Assembly (NCBI GenBank): GCA_017428155.1
Contig: JAFRRJ010000030.1
Span: 1 to 58,362, forward strand
DNA from: Clostridiales bacterium
GTDB lineage: Bacteria > Bacillota > Clostridia > Saccharofermentanales > Saccharofermentanaceae
Length of the DNA stretch: 58,362 nt
Reading direction: 5' to 3'
Within the stretch, counting starts at the first letter, position 1. The number at the start of each line of letters is the position of its first letter. The translations under genes and the position numbers were made by a program. Below the pieces are notes generated by a model. It was given only the letters and a program-made list of their open reading frames with translations, ran no database searches and was not told where the DNA came from. This document shows, in pieces, positions 50,962 to 58,362 of the stretch.

Positions 50962-52071
50962 TCAGATACCTGCTCCTTTTCCTATAACAATAGGATAGTC
51001 GGGATGTCCGACAAGTCTTACGCCCGGTCTTACGAAAGCATTCTTATCAAGGATGACGTTCTCAAGGTGGCAATTCTCAGAGATGTGAACATCCTGCATG
51101 ATAACGCAATTCTTGACAGTTGTATTCTTAGCGATCGTAACACTTCTGAATATAACTGAGCCCTCCACCTTACCATAGATGCGGCAGCCGTCAGATACGA
51201 TGGAATCGCTCATCTCGGCGTTGTCGAAGTAAAGTGTCGGAGCTTCGTCCTTGACCTTAGTATAAATAGGCTTACCGCTCCAGAACAGGTCATTTCGGAC
51301 CGAATCTGTAAGAAGTGACATTGAGGCATTGAAGTAAGCCTGTACGCTGTTGATCCTCAATACAACGCCTGAATACTCAAAGCCGTGAACCTTGAACTCA
51401 TCGAACATCTTAACGATCGAATGGATTCCGAAGTGGCTCTGGCCGTGTGCCATCTGGCGTGCAAGGATATCGATAAGAAGATCTCTTCTAAGGCAAAGGA
51501 TACCGAGTGAGCACTTCGGGGATGTTGCCTTTGCGGGATTGTAGAGCATGTCTCTTACAAATCCGTCGTCATCGATATCGAGGATATAGGAAGGATTTCC
51601 GTACTTTGTTCCGTCACGGTTATACATAACGGAAATATCAGCTCCTGATTCCTCATGTGACTTGATGAAAGAATCGAAAGTCGTGTTAAGGATCACATTT
51701 GCTCCGGTGACGATAACGTAAGGAGTTCTGGACTGTCTTAAGAAATCGATAACGCCTGTAAGTTCCTCATCGGAATTGATATTGGTCGCTTCGGAGTTAA
51801 CATAAGGCGGCAGAATGTGAAGACCGTCATTCTTTCTGTCCAAAGACCACGCACCGCCTGTTCCGAGGTGATCCATCAGCGACTTATACTTGTTGTAAGT
51901 AAGAAGTCCGACGTTCTTAACGCCCGAATTGACCATGTTGGAAAGCATGAAGTCAATGATCCTGTATCTTCCGCCGAAAGGCATTGCGGAAAGCGCGCGG
52001 GGATTGGAGAGCTCGCCCAGAGATATCTTTTTGTTGTCGGCCAGGATAAGGCCCATCGCATTATTAAACAT
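50962..52071 (-). CDS. glgD: Glucose-1-phosphate adenylyltransferase subunit GlgD
   Basis: The 369-residue protein is the regulatory-type partner of GlgC in Firmicutes. It keeps the fold and the RYRIIDFMLSNMVNSGV segment but lacks the glycine-rich nucleotide loop (LADNKKISLGELSN replaces AGGxGxRL). The C-terminal part has left-handed beta-helix repeats. It follows glgC by 20 bases. Confidence 0.95.
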   Translation of the reverse strand: MFNNAMGLILADNKKISLGELSNPRALSAMPFGGRYRIIDFMLSNMVNSGVKNVGLLTYNKYKSLMDHLGTGGAWSLDRKNDGLHILPPYVNSEATNINSDEELTGVIDFLRQSRTPYVIVTGANVILNTTFDSFIKSHEESGADISVMYNRDGTKYGNPSYILDIDDDGFVRDMLYNPAKATSPKCSLGILCLRRDLLIDILARQMAHGQSHFGIHSIVKMFDEFKVHGFEYSGVVLRINSVQAYFNASMSLLTDSVRNDLFWSGKPIYTKVKDEAPTLYFDNAEMSDSIVSDGCRIYGKVEGSVIFRSVTIAKNTTVKNCVIMQDVHISENCHLENVILDKNAFVRPGVRLVGHPDYPIVIGKGAGI

Positions 52072-52091
52072 ATGTCTTAATCTCCTTTACC

Positions 52092-53351
52092 TCATGCTCT
52101 GAATTTTGACTCGATGATCTTGCAGTCTTCGGGTACTTCCAGATCAGAATCGATCATGCTGTTCTTAGGTATGACCGCACCTTCCTTGATCGTCAGGCCG
52201 CGCTCGAAAACGCATATGCCCTCAGAGCAGATCTTATGGTTGGTGTAAGGTCCTTCGCCCTCGACGAAGCTTCCTGCCTGTACGTCTTTGCCGATCACTG
52301 TTCCCTGATCGATAACGCAGCGCTCGATGCGTGCGCCTTCCTTGACGACGACACCCGGCATGAGAACGCAGTCTTTTACGATAGCACCCTTTTCGACGAT
52401 GACGGATTCGGAAAGTACTGAATGCTCAACGTCACCGAATATGCGGCATCCGTCTGTAAGAGCCGAGTTCTTGACCTTTGCGCCTGAACCGATGAAGTGC
52501 GAAGGCTTTACAGGGTTTCTCGAGAATATCTTCCAGGATCTGTCTACGAGGTTGATCTCCTCAGGCTTATCAAGGATATCCATATTGGTCTCCCAGAGGG
52601 ATGAGATAGTTCCTACATCCTTCCAGTAACCCGAGAATCTGTAAGCGCAGAGTTTCTTGCCCTGGCCCAGAAGATTCGGAACGATATTCTTACCGAAGTC
52701 ATTATTGGAATTCGGATCTGCCTCATCTTCGATCAAGGCCTGTCTCAATACGCTCCATGTAAAGATGTAAACACCCATCGAAGCAAGGTTGCTCTTCGGG
52801 TTCGCGGGCTTCTCTTCAAACTCCTCGATTACATCGTCTTCCTTTGTATTAAGGATACCGAATCTCGGAGCTTCCTCCCACGGAACCTCATAAACGGCAA
52901 TCGTTGCATCAGCGTTCTTATCTATATGAGCCTTGAGCATTGCCGCATAATCCATCTTGTAGATATGGTCACCCGAGAGAATGACAACATATTCAGGATC
53001 GTTATCATCGATAAAGCTCATATTCTGGTAGATAGCGTTTGCTGTTCCCTTATACCAGTCAGAACCCGAATTGCTCTGGAAAGGCGGGAGAATATAAGCG
53101 CCGGCATTATTTCTGTCGAGGTCCCACGGATGTCCGTTACCTACGTATGTATTGAGTGCCAGCGGCTGATATTGCGTAAGAACGCCTACGATCTCTATTC
53201 CTGAGTTAACGCAGTTAGAGAGCGGGAAATCTATGATCCTGTAACGGCTTCCAAAAGGAACTGCAGGTTTTGCAACCGTCTTGGTCAGAACACCAAGTCT
53301 GCTTCCCTGTCCTCCTGCGAGTATCATCGCAACGACTTCAGTTCTAGACAT
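52092..53351 (-). CDS. glgC: Glucose-1-phosphate adenylyltransferase GlgC
   Basis: The 419-residue enzyme makes ADP-glucose from ATP and glucose-1-phosphate, the committed step of glycogen synthesis. It has [20 protein letters not shown] (nucleotide loop), [13 protein letters not shown] and the beta-helix C-terminus. In Gram-positive bacteria GlgC and GlgD form a heterotetramer. It lies 24 bases after glgB. Confidence 0.97.
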   Translation of the reverse strand: MSRTEVVAMILAGGQGSRLGVLTKTVAKPAVPFGSRYRIIDFPLSNCVNSGIEIVGVLTQYQPLALNTYVGNGHPWDLDRNNAGAYILPPFQSNSGSDWYKGTANAIYQNMSFIDDNDPEYVVILSGDHIYKMDYAAMLKAHIDKNADATIAVYEVPWEEAPRFGILNTKEDDVIEEFEEKPANPKSNLASMGVYIFTWSVLRQALIEDEADPNSNNDFGKNIVPNLLGQGKKLCAYRFSGYWKDVGTISSLWETNMDILDKPEEINLVDRSWKIFSRNPVKPSHFIGSGAKVKNSALTDGCRIFGDVEHSVLSESVIVEKGAIVKDCVLMPGVVVKEGARIERCVIDQGTVIGKDVQAGSFVEGEGPYTNHKICSEGICVFERGLTIKEGAVIPKNSMIDSDLEVPEDCKIIESKFRA

Positions 53352-53375
53352 ATTGAACTACCTCCGTATATGAGC

Positions 53376-55409
53376 TTATTTTGTTTTCTTTGCTTTAGTA
53401 TCAGCCTTCTTCGGCGCATCGGCTTTCTTAACCGTTGAACCTGCAGGCTTTTTGGCAGAAGGCTTCTTTGCTGCGGTCTTCTTTGCCGGAGCTTTCTTTG
53501 CAGCAGGCTTTTTTGCTTTCTTCTTAACAGGATCTTTTACCTTCATGAAGTAGATTCCTGCAAGCGGCGGAAGGTTGATCTTAACGTGATAAGGTTTGCC
53601 GTTGAGCGGCTCGTCTATAGCCTCAAAACAACCTTCGGGATCAGTGGCGGTCGGATAGCCTGAACCGCCGTGATTCATATCGTCAGTATTGAAGACGATC
53701 TTATATGTGCCGAGCTCATAAACAGGCATCTCATATCCTTCGAGAGGCTGGGGAACCATGTTGAGAGCAACATAGATGTCATTGAGCTTGGGATCCGGAC
53801 ATGCTCTCTTGTAAATGAATACGTTGTTCTTCGTATCGTCGGCAGCGATCCATTCGAAGCCTGACCAGGTATGGTCGTCAGCCCAGAGCTGAGGGTGCTC
53901 TACATAGAACCTGTTAAGATCGCTGTTGAAGTTCTGCAAAAGGCGGTGTGATTCATAATCAAGTAAGAACCACTCAAGCTGCTCATAGAAACGCCACTCG
54001 ATGAACTGACCGAACTCGGCACCCATGAAGTTGAGCTTTCCGCCCGGATGGCTGATCTGATAGAGCATCATGGTGCGCAGAGAAGCAAACTTTCTCCAGA
54101 TATCACCAGGCATCTTGTCAATCAGTGAATGCTTGCCGTGAACGACCTCATCGTGAGAAAGGCTCAGGATATAGTTCTCTGAGAACGCATACATCATCGA
54201 GAAGCAGAACTCATCGTGATGCCATGCCCTTGCATATGAATCAGTCGAGAAATAATCCAGAGTATCGTGCATCCAGCCCATGTTCCACTTATGCGTGAAT
54301 CCCAGTCCGCCGTATTCGACAGGATGAGACACCTTAGGCCATGCCGTGGACTCTTCCGCGATAAGCATTGCGTGAGGATAATTCTTGCGGATGGTGGAGT
54401 TGAGTTTCTTGAAGAAGTCAATAGCTTCAAGATTCTCATTGCCTCCGAACTTGTTAGGCAGATACTGCTGTCTTCCGTAATCCCTATAGAGCATTGAAGA
54501 TACGGCATCAACACGGATACCGTCGAGATGGTACTCGTCGATCCAGAAGACTGCGTTGGAGATAAGGAACGATACTACTTCGTTCTTGGAATAATCGAAA
54601 ACATAAGTGCCCCACTCCCTGTGCTCGCCGATCCTCGGATCAGAGTATTCGTAGCAAGGAGTACCGTCAAATCTTACAAGACCTTCCATATTCTTCGGGA
54701 AGTGCGCCGGAACCCAGTCTAGGATAACGGAGATACCGTTCTGGTGAAGGACATCTACCATAAACTTGAAATCGGCAGGTGTACCGAATCTTGAAGTGAC
54801 AGCATAGTAACCTGTTACCTGATAGCCCCATGAATCATCAAGTGGATGCTCGAGAATAGGCATTAATTCGACATGCGTGTAATGCATCTTCTTGCAGTAG
54901 TCAGCAAGATCAATAGCAAGCTCCCTGTATGTAAAGAAATTGCCGTCGGGATGTCTTCTCCATGATCCCAGGTGGATCTCATAGATATTGATCGGCTTGG
55001 ATGCCAGGGCATCCGTACGGTTCTTTACATAATCACCGTCATTCCAAATATAGTCATCAGGATCGTATATTATCGAAGCGTTGTTAGGTCTAGTCTCAAA
55101 ATGTCTTGCAAAAGGATCGCCCTTCTCATATATACGGTTATCGGCACCGATAACCCTGTACTTATAGCGGTCCCACTGACGGGCTTCAGGAACCTTCTGC
55201 TCCCAGATACCGGTCTTGCCCAGCATAAACATCTGGCATTCATTGGGATCCCAGTCATTGAAATCTCCCATCACGCTGACCATTCTTGCGTGAGGAGCCC
55301 AGACACGGAATATAAATCCTCTGCCGTTCTCATCCTCGTAGGGATGAGCACCGAGGAACTTATAGCTCATATAGTTCTCGCCTTTATTGAATAGATAAGC
55401 AGCATCCAT
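53376..55409 (-). CDS. glgB: 1,4-alpha-glucan branching enzyme with lysine-rich tail
   Basis: The GH13 branching enzyme of 677 residues introduces alpha-1,6 branches. It has a CBM48-type N-terminal module (FRVWAPHARMVSVMGDFNDW), then GIRVDAVSSMLYRDYGR (nucleophile), LIAEESTAWP (acid/base) and LSHDEVVHGK. The last 55 residues repeat KKPAAKKAPAKKTAAKK-type units, like a histone H1 tail. The ATG at 55409 is chosen with AAGG 8 bases upstream. It is the first gene of the glycogen operon, with the promoter at 55499-55527. Confidence 0.94.
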   Translation of the reverse strand: MDAAYLFNKGENYMSYKFLGAHPYEDENGRGFIFRVWAPHARMVSVMGDFNDWDPNECQMFMLGKTGIWEQKVPEARQWDRYKYRVIGADNRIYEKGDPFARHFETRPNNASIIYDPDDYIWNDGDYVKNRTDALASKPINIYEIHLGSWRRHPDGNFFTYRELAIDLADYCKKMHYTHVELMPILEHPLDDSWGYQVTGYYAVTSRFGTPADFKFMVDVLHQNGISVILDWVPAHFPKNMEGLVRFDGTPCYEYSDPRIGEHREWGTYVFDYSKNEVVSFLISNAVFWIDEYHLDGIRVDAVSSMLYRDYGRQQYLPNKFGGNENLEAIDFFKKLNSTIRKNYPHAMLIAEESTAWPKVSHPVEYGGLGFTHKWNMGWMHDTLDYFSTDSYARAWHHDEFCFSMMYAFSENYILSLSHDEVVHGKHSLIDKMPGDIWRKFASLRTMMLYQISHPGGKLNFMGAEFGQFIEWRFYEQLEWFLLDYESHRLLQNFNSDLNRFYVEHPQLWADDHTWSGFEWIAADDTKNNVFIYKRACPDPKLNDIYVALNMVPQPLEGYEMPVYELGTYKIVFNTDDMNHGGSGYPTATDPEGCFEAIDEPLNGKPYHVKINLPPLAGIYFMKVKDPVKKKAKKPAAKKAPAKKTAAKKPSAKKPAGSTVKKADAPKKADTKAKKTK

Positions 55410-55471
55410 AGATGTAGCCTTACCTCCCTGTTTAAATATGCCGTGCCTGATAAATAAGCGCGACAACAATC

Positions 55472-55487
55472 AGGGCAATTTTGCCCT
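55472..55487. promoter_or_regulatory. Palindrome at the transcription start of the glycogen operon
   Basis: A perfect 16-base palindrome (AGGGCAATTTTGCCCT) starts about 5 bases after the predicted transcription start. It could be an operator or a 5' hairpin that protects the message. Confidence 0.4.
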
Positions 55488-55498
55488 TAATAACAGAT

Positions 55499-55527
55499 AT
55501 TATAAACTAAATTAGACAATTATCCAA
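55499..55527 (-). promoter_or_regulatory. Promoter of the glgB-glgC-glgD-glgA-GH13 operon
   Basis: TTGGAT (55522-55527) and TATAAT (55499-55504), spaced by 17 bases on the minus strand, give a leader of about 80 bases. Confidence 0.78.
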
Positions 55528-55538
55528 CCAAAAATACA

Positions 55539-55567
55539 AAAACACGGAGATTTTTGCCTCGTGTTTT
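55539..55567 (-). terminator. Terminator of the GGDEF protein gene
   Basis: AAAACACG pairs with CGTGTTTT around a 13-base loop, with a T-rich tail on the minus strand. Confidence 0.7.
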
Positions 55568-55615
55568 GTGCAAAATTACATAATAGCGTGATACTTTTCG
55601 AGATATAACAAAAAA

Positions 55616-57538
55616 TCAGCCGGTCCGGCCTGCTTTATGCTGCTTTTTCTCGATATACATTGCGGTATCCGCCTCTTTAAGGCAATCCTCAAACACCTTA
55701 TGAGCATCGTCCCCAAAGGTTTTATCAGGATATACGATATGAACACCGGTACTTACAACGACTTTATACGGCTTATCGTCAAGACAGGTCTTCGTGGCGA
55801 TTATCGATCTGACGCTTTCAATAAATCCTGCTGCCTTTTCTTCATTGTAGTTCCTTGCAATCACTATAAACTCGTCACCGCCCGCTCTTGCGCAGATCTC
55901 GTCTCCGTTTGTTGCCCTGGACATGGCATATGCAATCGTCTTGAGTCCGTAGTCACCTTCGTTATGACCGTAGTTATCATTGATGACCTTGAGATCATCC
56001 ATATCAAATGCGATCAAGGCAAGACCGGTACCGTTCCTTAAGCACTCCTCAAAATATTCTCCGAAGAATTCCTCCAGTCCCCTGCGGTTATAAAGCTCTG
56101 TAAGCATATCCCTGTTATAAAGGAATCTGAGCCTTGCTACAGACTGCTCGAGATCTCTCTGGATACGTCTTGTCTCAAGGATCACGCCGAGGTCTACGAA
56201 CCAGGACTGGACGGCCTTCTGCTCACGGAAGTCTATATCCGGAGTTACGATCATGTAGCCCATATAGTACTGAAGATGATGGATCGCAAAAATATAATAA
56301 GGATTTGGATCATTCAGCATATCTTCAGGAAGGATATGCTTCTTTCTGAACGTCTGGTATGGCACCTCTTCATCGCCGCGGTAGCCTGCAACAACAGTCA
56401 TCTCTTCATCAGTCGAGCGGAAATCGTCATCAACTATCCGCTGCTTGTCCCAGCCGGGCGCAAGACAGAGCAGCATGTCCTTAAAACCCGTGTCGGTCCT
56501 GGCGTTGTCGCTTACAGCCTTAAAGCAATCTTCCAGCGTTGTTGCATCAGATAGTTTCAGCATCAGGTTGGTCGTTGACTGGGCAATGCCGGTGGCATAA
56601 TCAAGTCTCTTTGTATATACCATCCTGAAATCTTCAATGTTATCAACGGTCTTTTCCTTGCATCCGCAGGACTGATTCAGGATAAAGTCACCTTCGATAA
56701 GGATATTCTCTGTTATGTTATTACCTTCGAAAATACCGAGCATTGTCTCGACCGCGAGATAACCGAATCTGTAAAAAGGCTGACTGGCTGTGGTGACAGT
56801 GGGAAATCCGTTTCTCGATTCCGCGACACTGTCATATCCGGTAACGATAAGGTCTTCAGGAACTCTTATCCCGCGTTTTTCGCATGCATTTATGAGACCA
56901 ATGGCCGAATAATCATTGGCACAGACAACTGCATCGGGAATTTCTTTTCCGCGCTTCTGGCAGTGCGCGGTTATATAATCGAGAGCTGCATCTCCGCAGT
57001 CATACCACAGATTGCTGTAATAGATCTTCTCCTCATCAAACGGGATTCCGTATCTCTCAAGAACCGACCTGTAAGCATCTATCCGCTCGAATGTAAAATT
57101 GTGTATTTTATCCCCTGCAATATGATAAACATCCTTGCATCCGTGAGCCCTTACTACGTGATCGACAACCCTCGAAAATGTCAATTGGTCATCGCAAGTA
57201 ATACTCGGGTAGACCTCATCAATCATGCCTATGTTAATAACAGGAATATCATATTCGGAGAGGATCTTCTTAAGGTGGCGCTTGATAACCGCGCTGAAAT
57301 AAGTACTGATCTTGATAACACCGTCGAAATCATTGAGATCAGGAATATCGAACGATACACAGTCACCTTCGTCATACTTCGAAAATTCGTCGTAGTTCCT
57401 GCTGCTGTATGAATCACCGAAGCTTGCAAAGAATATAAGCTTTACTCCGTACTTCAACGCAGCATCTATCAGCCCCTTCTGCATTTGTCCGGACATCTGC
57501 TCGTATACATGTGATGTAAATACAGCTATCTTCTTCAT
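55616..57538 (-). CDS. LacI-like sugar-binding sensor fused to a GGDEF domain
   Basis: The 640-residue protein has an N-terminal LacI/periplasmic-binding type ligand domain (about 1-300: INIGMIDEVYPSITCDD, DAVVCANDYSAIGLINACEK, DLIVTGYDS) with no DNA-binding helix-turn-helix and no signal peptide, so it works in the cytosol. A middle part (about 310-470) resembles a GAF-like domain. A C-terminal diguanylate cyclase domain has DMDDLKVINDNYGHNEGD and an intact AGGDEF. The RxxD inhibition site is absent. It would make cyclic di-GMP in response to a cytosolic ligand, perhaps a sugar. It sits upstream of the glycogen operon but with its own terminator between. Confidence 0.87.
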   Translation of the reverse strand: MKKIAVFTSHVYEQMSGQMQKGLIDAALKYGVKLIFFASFGDSYSSRNYDEFSKYDEGDCVSFDIPDLNDFDGVIKISTYFSAVIKRHLKKILSEYDIPVINIGMIDEVYPSITCDDQLTFSRVVDHVVRAHGCKDVYHIAGDKIHNFTFERIDAYRSVLERYGIPFDEEKIYYSNLWYDCGDAALDYITAHCQKRGKEIPDAVVCANDYSAIGLINACEKRGIRVPEDLIVTGYDSVAESRNGFPTVTTASQPFYRFGYLAVETMLGIFEGNNITENILIEGDFILNQSCGCKEKTVDNIEDFRMVYTKRLDYATGIAQSTTNLMLKLSDATTLEDCFKAVSDNARTDTGFKDMLLCLAPGWDKQRIVDDDFRSTDEEMTVVAGYRGDEEVPYQTFRKKHILPEDMLNDPNPYYIFAIHHLQYYMGYMIVTPDIDFREQKAVQSWFVDLGVILETRRIQRDLEQSVARLRFLYNRDMLTELYNRRGLEEFFGEYFEECLRNGTGLALIAFDMDDLKVINDNYGHNEGDYGLKTIAYAMSRATNGDEICARAGGDEFIVIARNYNEEKAAGFIESVRSIIATKTCLDDKPYKVVVSTGVHIVYPDKTFGDDAHKVFEDCLKEADTAMYIEKKQHKAGRTG

Positions 57539-57686
57539 ATGATCTCTTGATCTCCATATTGATTCAGATTGCCGATCACCCTTTATTAGTTAGATTATAA
57601 TTTCTTATTTGTGGTCAAGAATTAACTGCGTGTGAATTTTCTTTAATATTATTTAATTTGATCCTGCCGGTTCATTAGTAAAAAAT

Positions 57687-57710
57687 TCCCCCGGACCGCT
57701 GTCCGGGGGA
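57687..57710 (-). terminator. Terminator of the Ig-like surface protein gene
   Basis: TCCCCCGGAC pairs exactly with GTCCGGGGGA around CGCT, followed by TTTTT on the minus strand. Confidence 0.88.
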
Positions 57711-57722
57711 GTATCGGTTATT

Positions 57723-58362
57723 TTATCTTCTTCCGAGTTTTCTTCTCTTCATTACGACGATAAAGATCACAAGTGCAATTATTCCAAGTAATGCAATTAT
57801 TGAACCGACGAATAACGGAGTATTCGTGTAGTATCTGACGAACAGATTCGTTGTTACGTAGAAGTTGCTGACTTCAACCTCATGCTCGTTGCCTGCAGCG
57901 TCTGTCGCAACGATCTTTACCTTGTGAGAACCTGTTGATGCGTCAGTGACATCGAATGTAAACTCACCTGTTCCAGAGACTACGGCTGCAAGCTCTTCTT
58001 CAGTCCATGACTTATAAGGTGTGCTGTAATCGTCAAGATATACATCAACGCCGTCAAGCAGGAGGTTATCAGAGATAAGCACCTTAGCGGTAAAGAGCTC
58101 TGTAGCGTATGTTGTATTGTCCTTAAGGTTGGATACAACAATATTAGGAACAGAATTATCTACACCGAACTGGAGAGTAGCGCCCTTTGTATCAAGTGTA
58201 TTCTCTGATACGTTTCCGGCTTCATCTACTGAGTAAACATAGACTGAGTATACACCGTCATCCTTGAAATTATCCGAATGGATAACATATGTATATTCAT
58301 TCCACTCACCGCTTCCGCCGGTCTTCTTTACGTCATAATCAACACCGCTGTTAAGGATTACA
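57723..58362 (-). CDS. Partial: C-terminal end of a surface protein with Ig-like repeats
   Basis: The reading frame is open to the edge of the window, so at least 212 residues of the C-terminal end are seen and the start lies outside. Two repeats contain the DEAGNVSEN and DAAGNEHEV motifs typical of bacterial Ig-like domains, separated by PNIVVSNLKDN. A single membrane helix (LFVGSIIALLGIIALVIFIVV) and a short basic end, KRRKLGRR, anchor it. Such proteins are long adhesins or cell-wall proteins; no LPxTG signal is seen. Confidence 0.8.
   Translation of the reverse strand, partial: VILNSGVDYDVKKTGGSGEWNEYTYVIHSDNFKDDGVYSVYVYSVDEAGNVSENTLDTKGATLQFGVDNSVPNIVVSNLKDNTTYATELFTAKVLISDNLLLDGVDVYLDDYSTPYKSWTEEELAAVVSGTGEFTFDVTDASTGSHKVKIVATDAAGNEHEVEVSNFYVTTNLFVRYYTNTPLFVGSIIALLGIIALVIFIVVMKRRKLGRR

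Noticed and set aside
1..58362. CRISPR array, prophage or insertion sequence
   Set aside because: No regularly spaced repeats, cas genes, transposase or phage structural genes were seen; the Xer-type recombinase has no mobile-element context.

Overview
The window reads as a chromosomal segment of a Gram-positive, low-to-mid GC member of the Bacillota, most likely a Clostridia (Ruminococcaceae/Oscillospiraceae-like) gut or rumen organism. The basis is gene order and content, not a database match: infC-rpmI-rplT-trmH and ylxM-ffh-rpsP-khpA-rimM...trmD-rplS-rbgA-rnhB clusters, a glgC/glgD pair, lipoproteins with clear lipoboxes, AGGAGG ribosome binding sites and TTGACA/TATAAT promoters. Most genes are on the minus strand.

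Layout. 1-1.7 kb: tRNA-Tyr, a CAT-anticodon tRNA and asd. 1.7-5.8 kb (plus strand): a Xer-type recombinase, then a tight operon with an ECF-like sigma factor, several small membrane proteins and a PrsW-like intramembrane protease. 5.9-9.5 kb: a Cys-rich small protein, GH51 arabinofuranosidase, nitroreductase, aldo/keto reductase and a truncated Gfo/Idh/MocA remnant. 9.5-13.3 kb: a two-gene unit with a 1002-aa sensor-plus-transporter-like protein. 13.6-16.5 kb: tRNA-fMet, tRNA-Leu and a repeat-rich membrane-anchored protein. 16.9-24.9 kb: ClpE-like ATPase, uvrA, tRNA-Glu, citrate synthase, rRNA/tRNA methyltransferase. 25-36.3 kb: two ribosome/translation blocks, the second split by an accessory block of four genes (29.4-33.1 kb). 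36.3-40 kb: Nudix, flavin reductase, GNAT-alkyltransferase fusion and a binding lipoprotein. 40.1 kb: tRNA-Thr. 40.5-47 kb: a coiled-coil membrane protein and purine genes purE-purF-purN-IMP cyclohydrolase-AICAR transformylase, preceded by a CapA-like lipoprotein. 47-55.5 kb: a glycogen operon glgB-glgC-glgD-glgA-GH13. 55.6-57.5 kb: a LacI-like sensor fused to a GGDEF domain. The window ends inside an Ig-like surface protein.

How genes work together. The glycogen operon (branching enzyme, ADP-glucose pyrophosphorylase pair, synthase, GH13 hydrolase) builds and trims storage polysaccharide; GlgA and GlgB both carry lysine-rich C-terminal tails. The purine block gives steps from PRPP to IMP, but PurF lacks the glutaminase nucleophile and the last two steps are carried by separate proteins instead of bifunctional PurH. 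The sigma/PrsW-like operon is the best candidate for an undescribed signalling system: no zinc-type anti-sigma factor is seen, but two paralogous two-helix proteins flank the protease.
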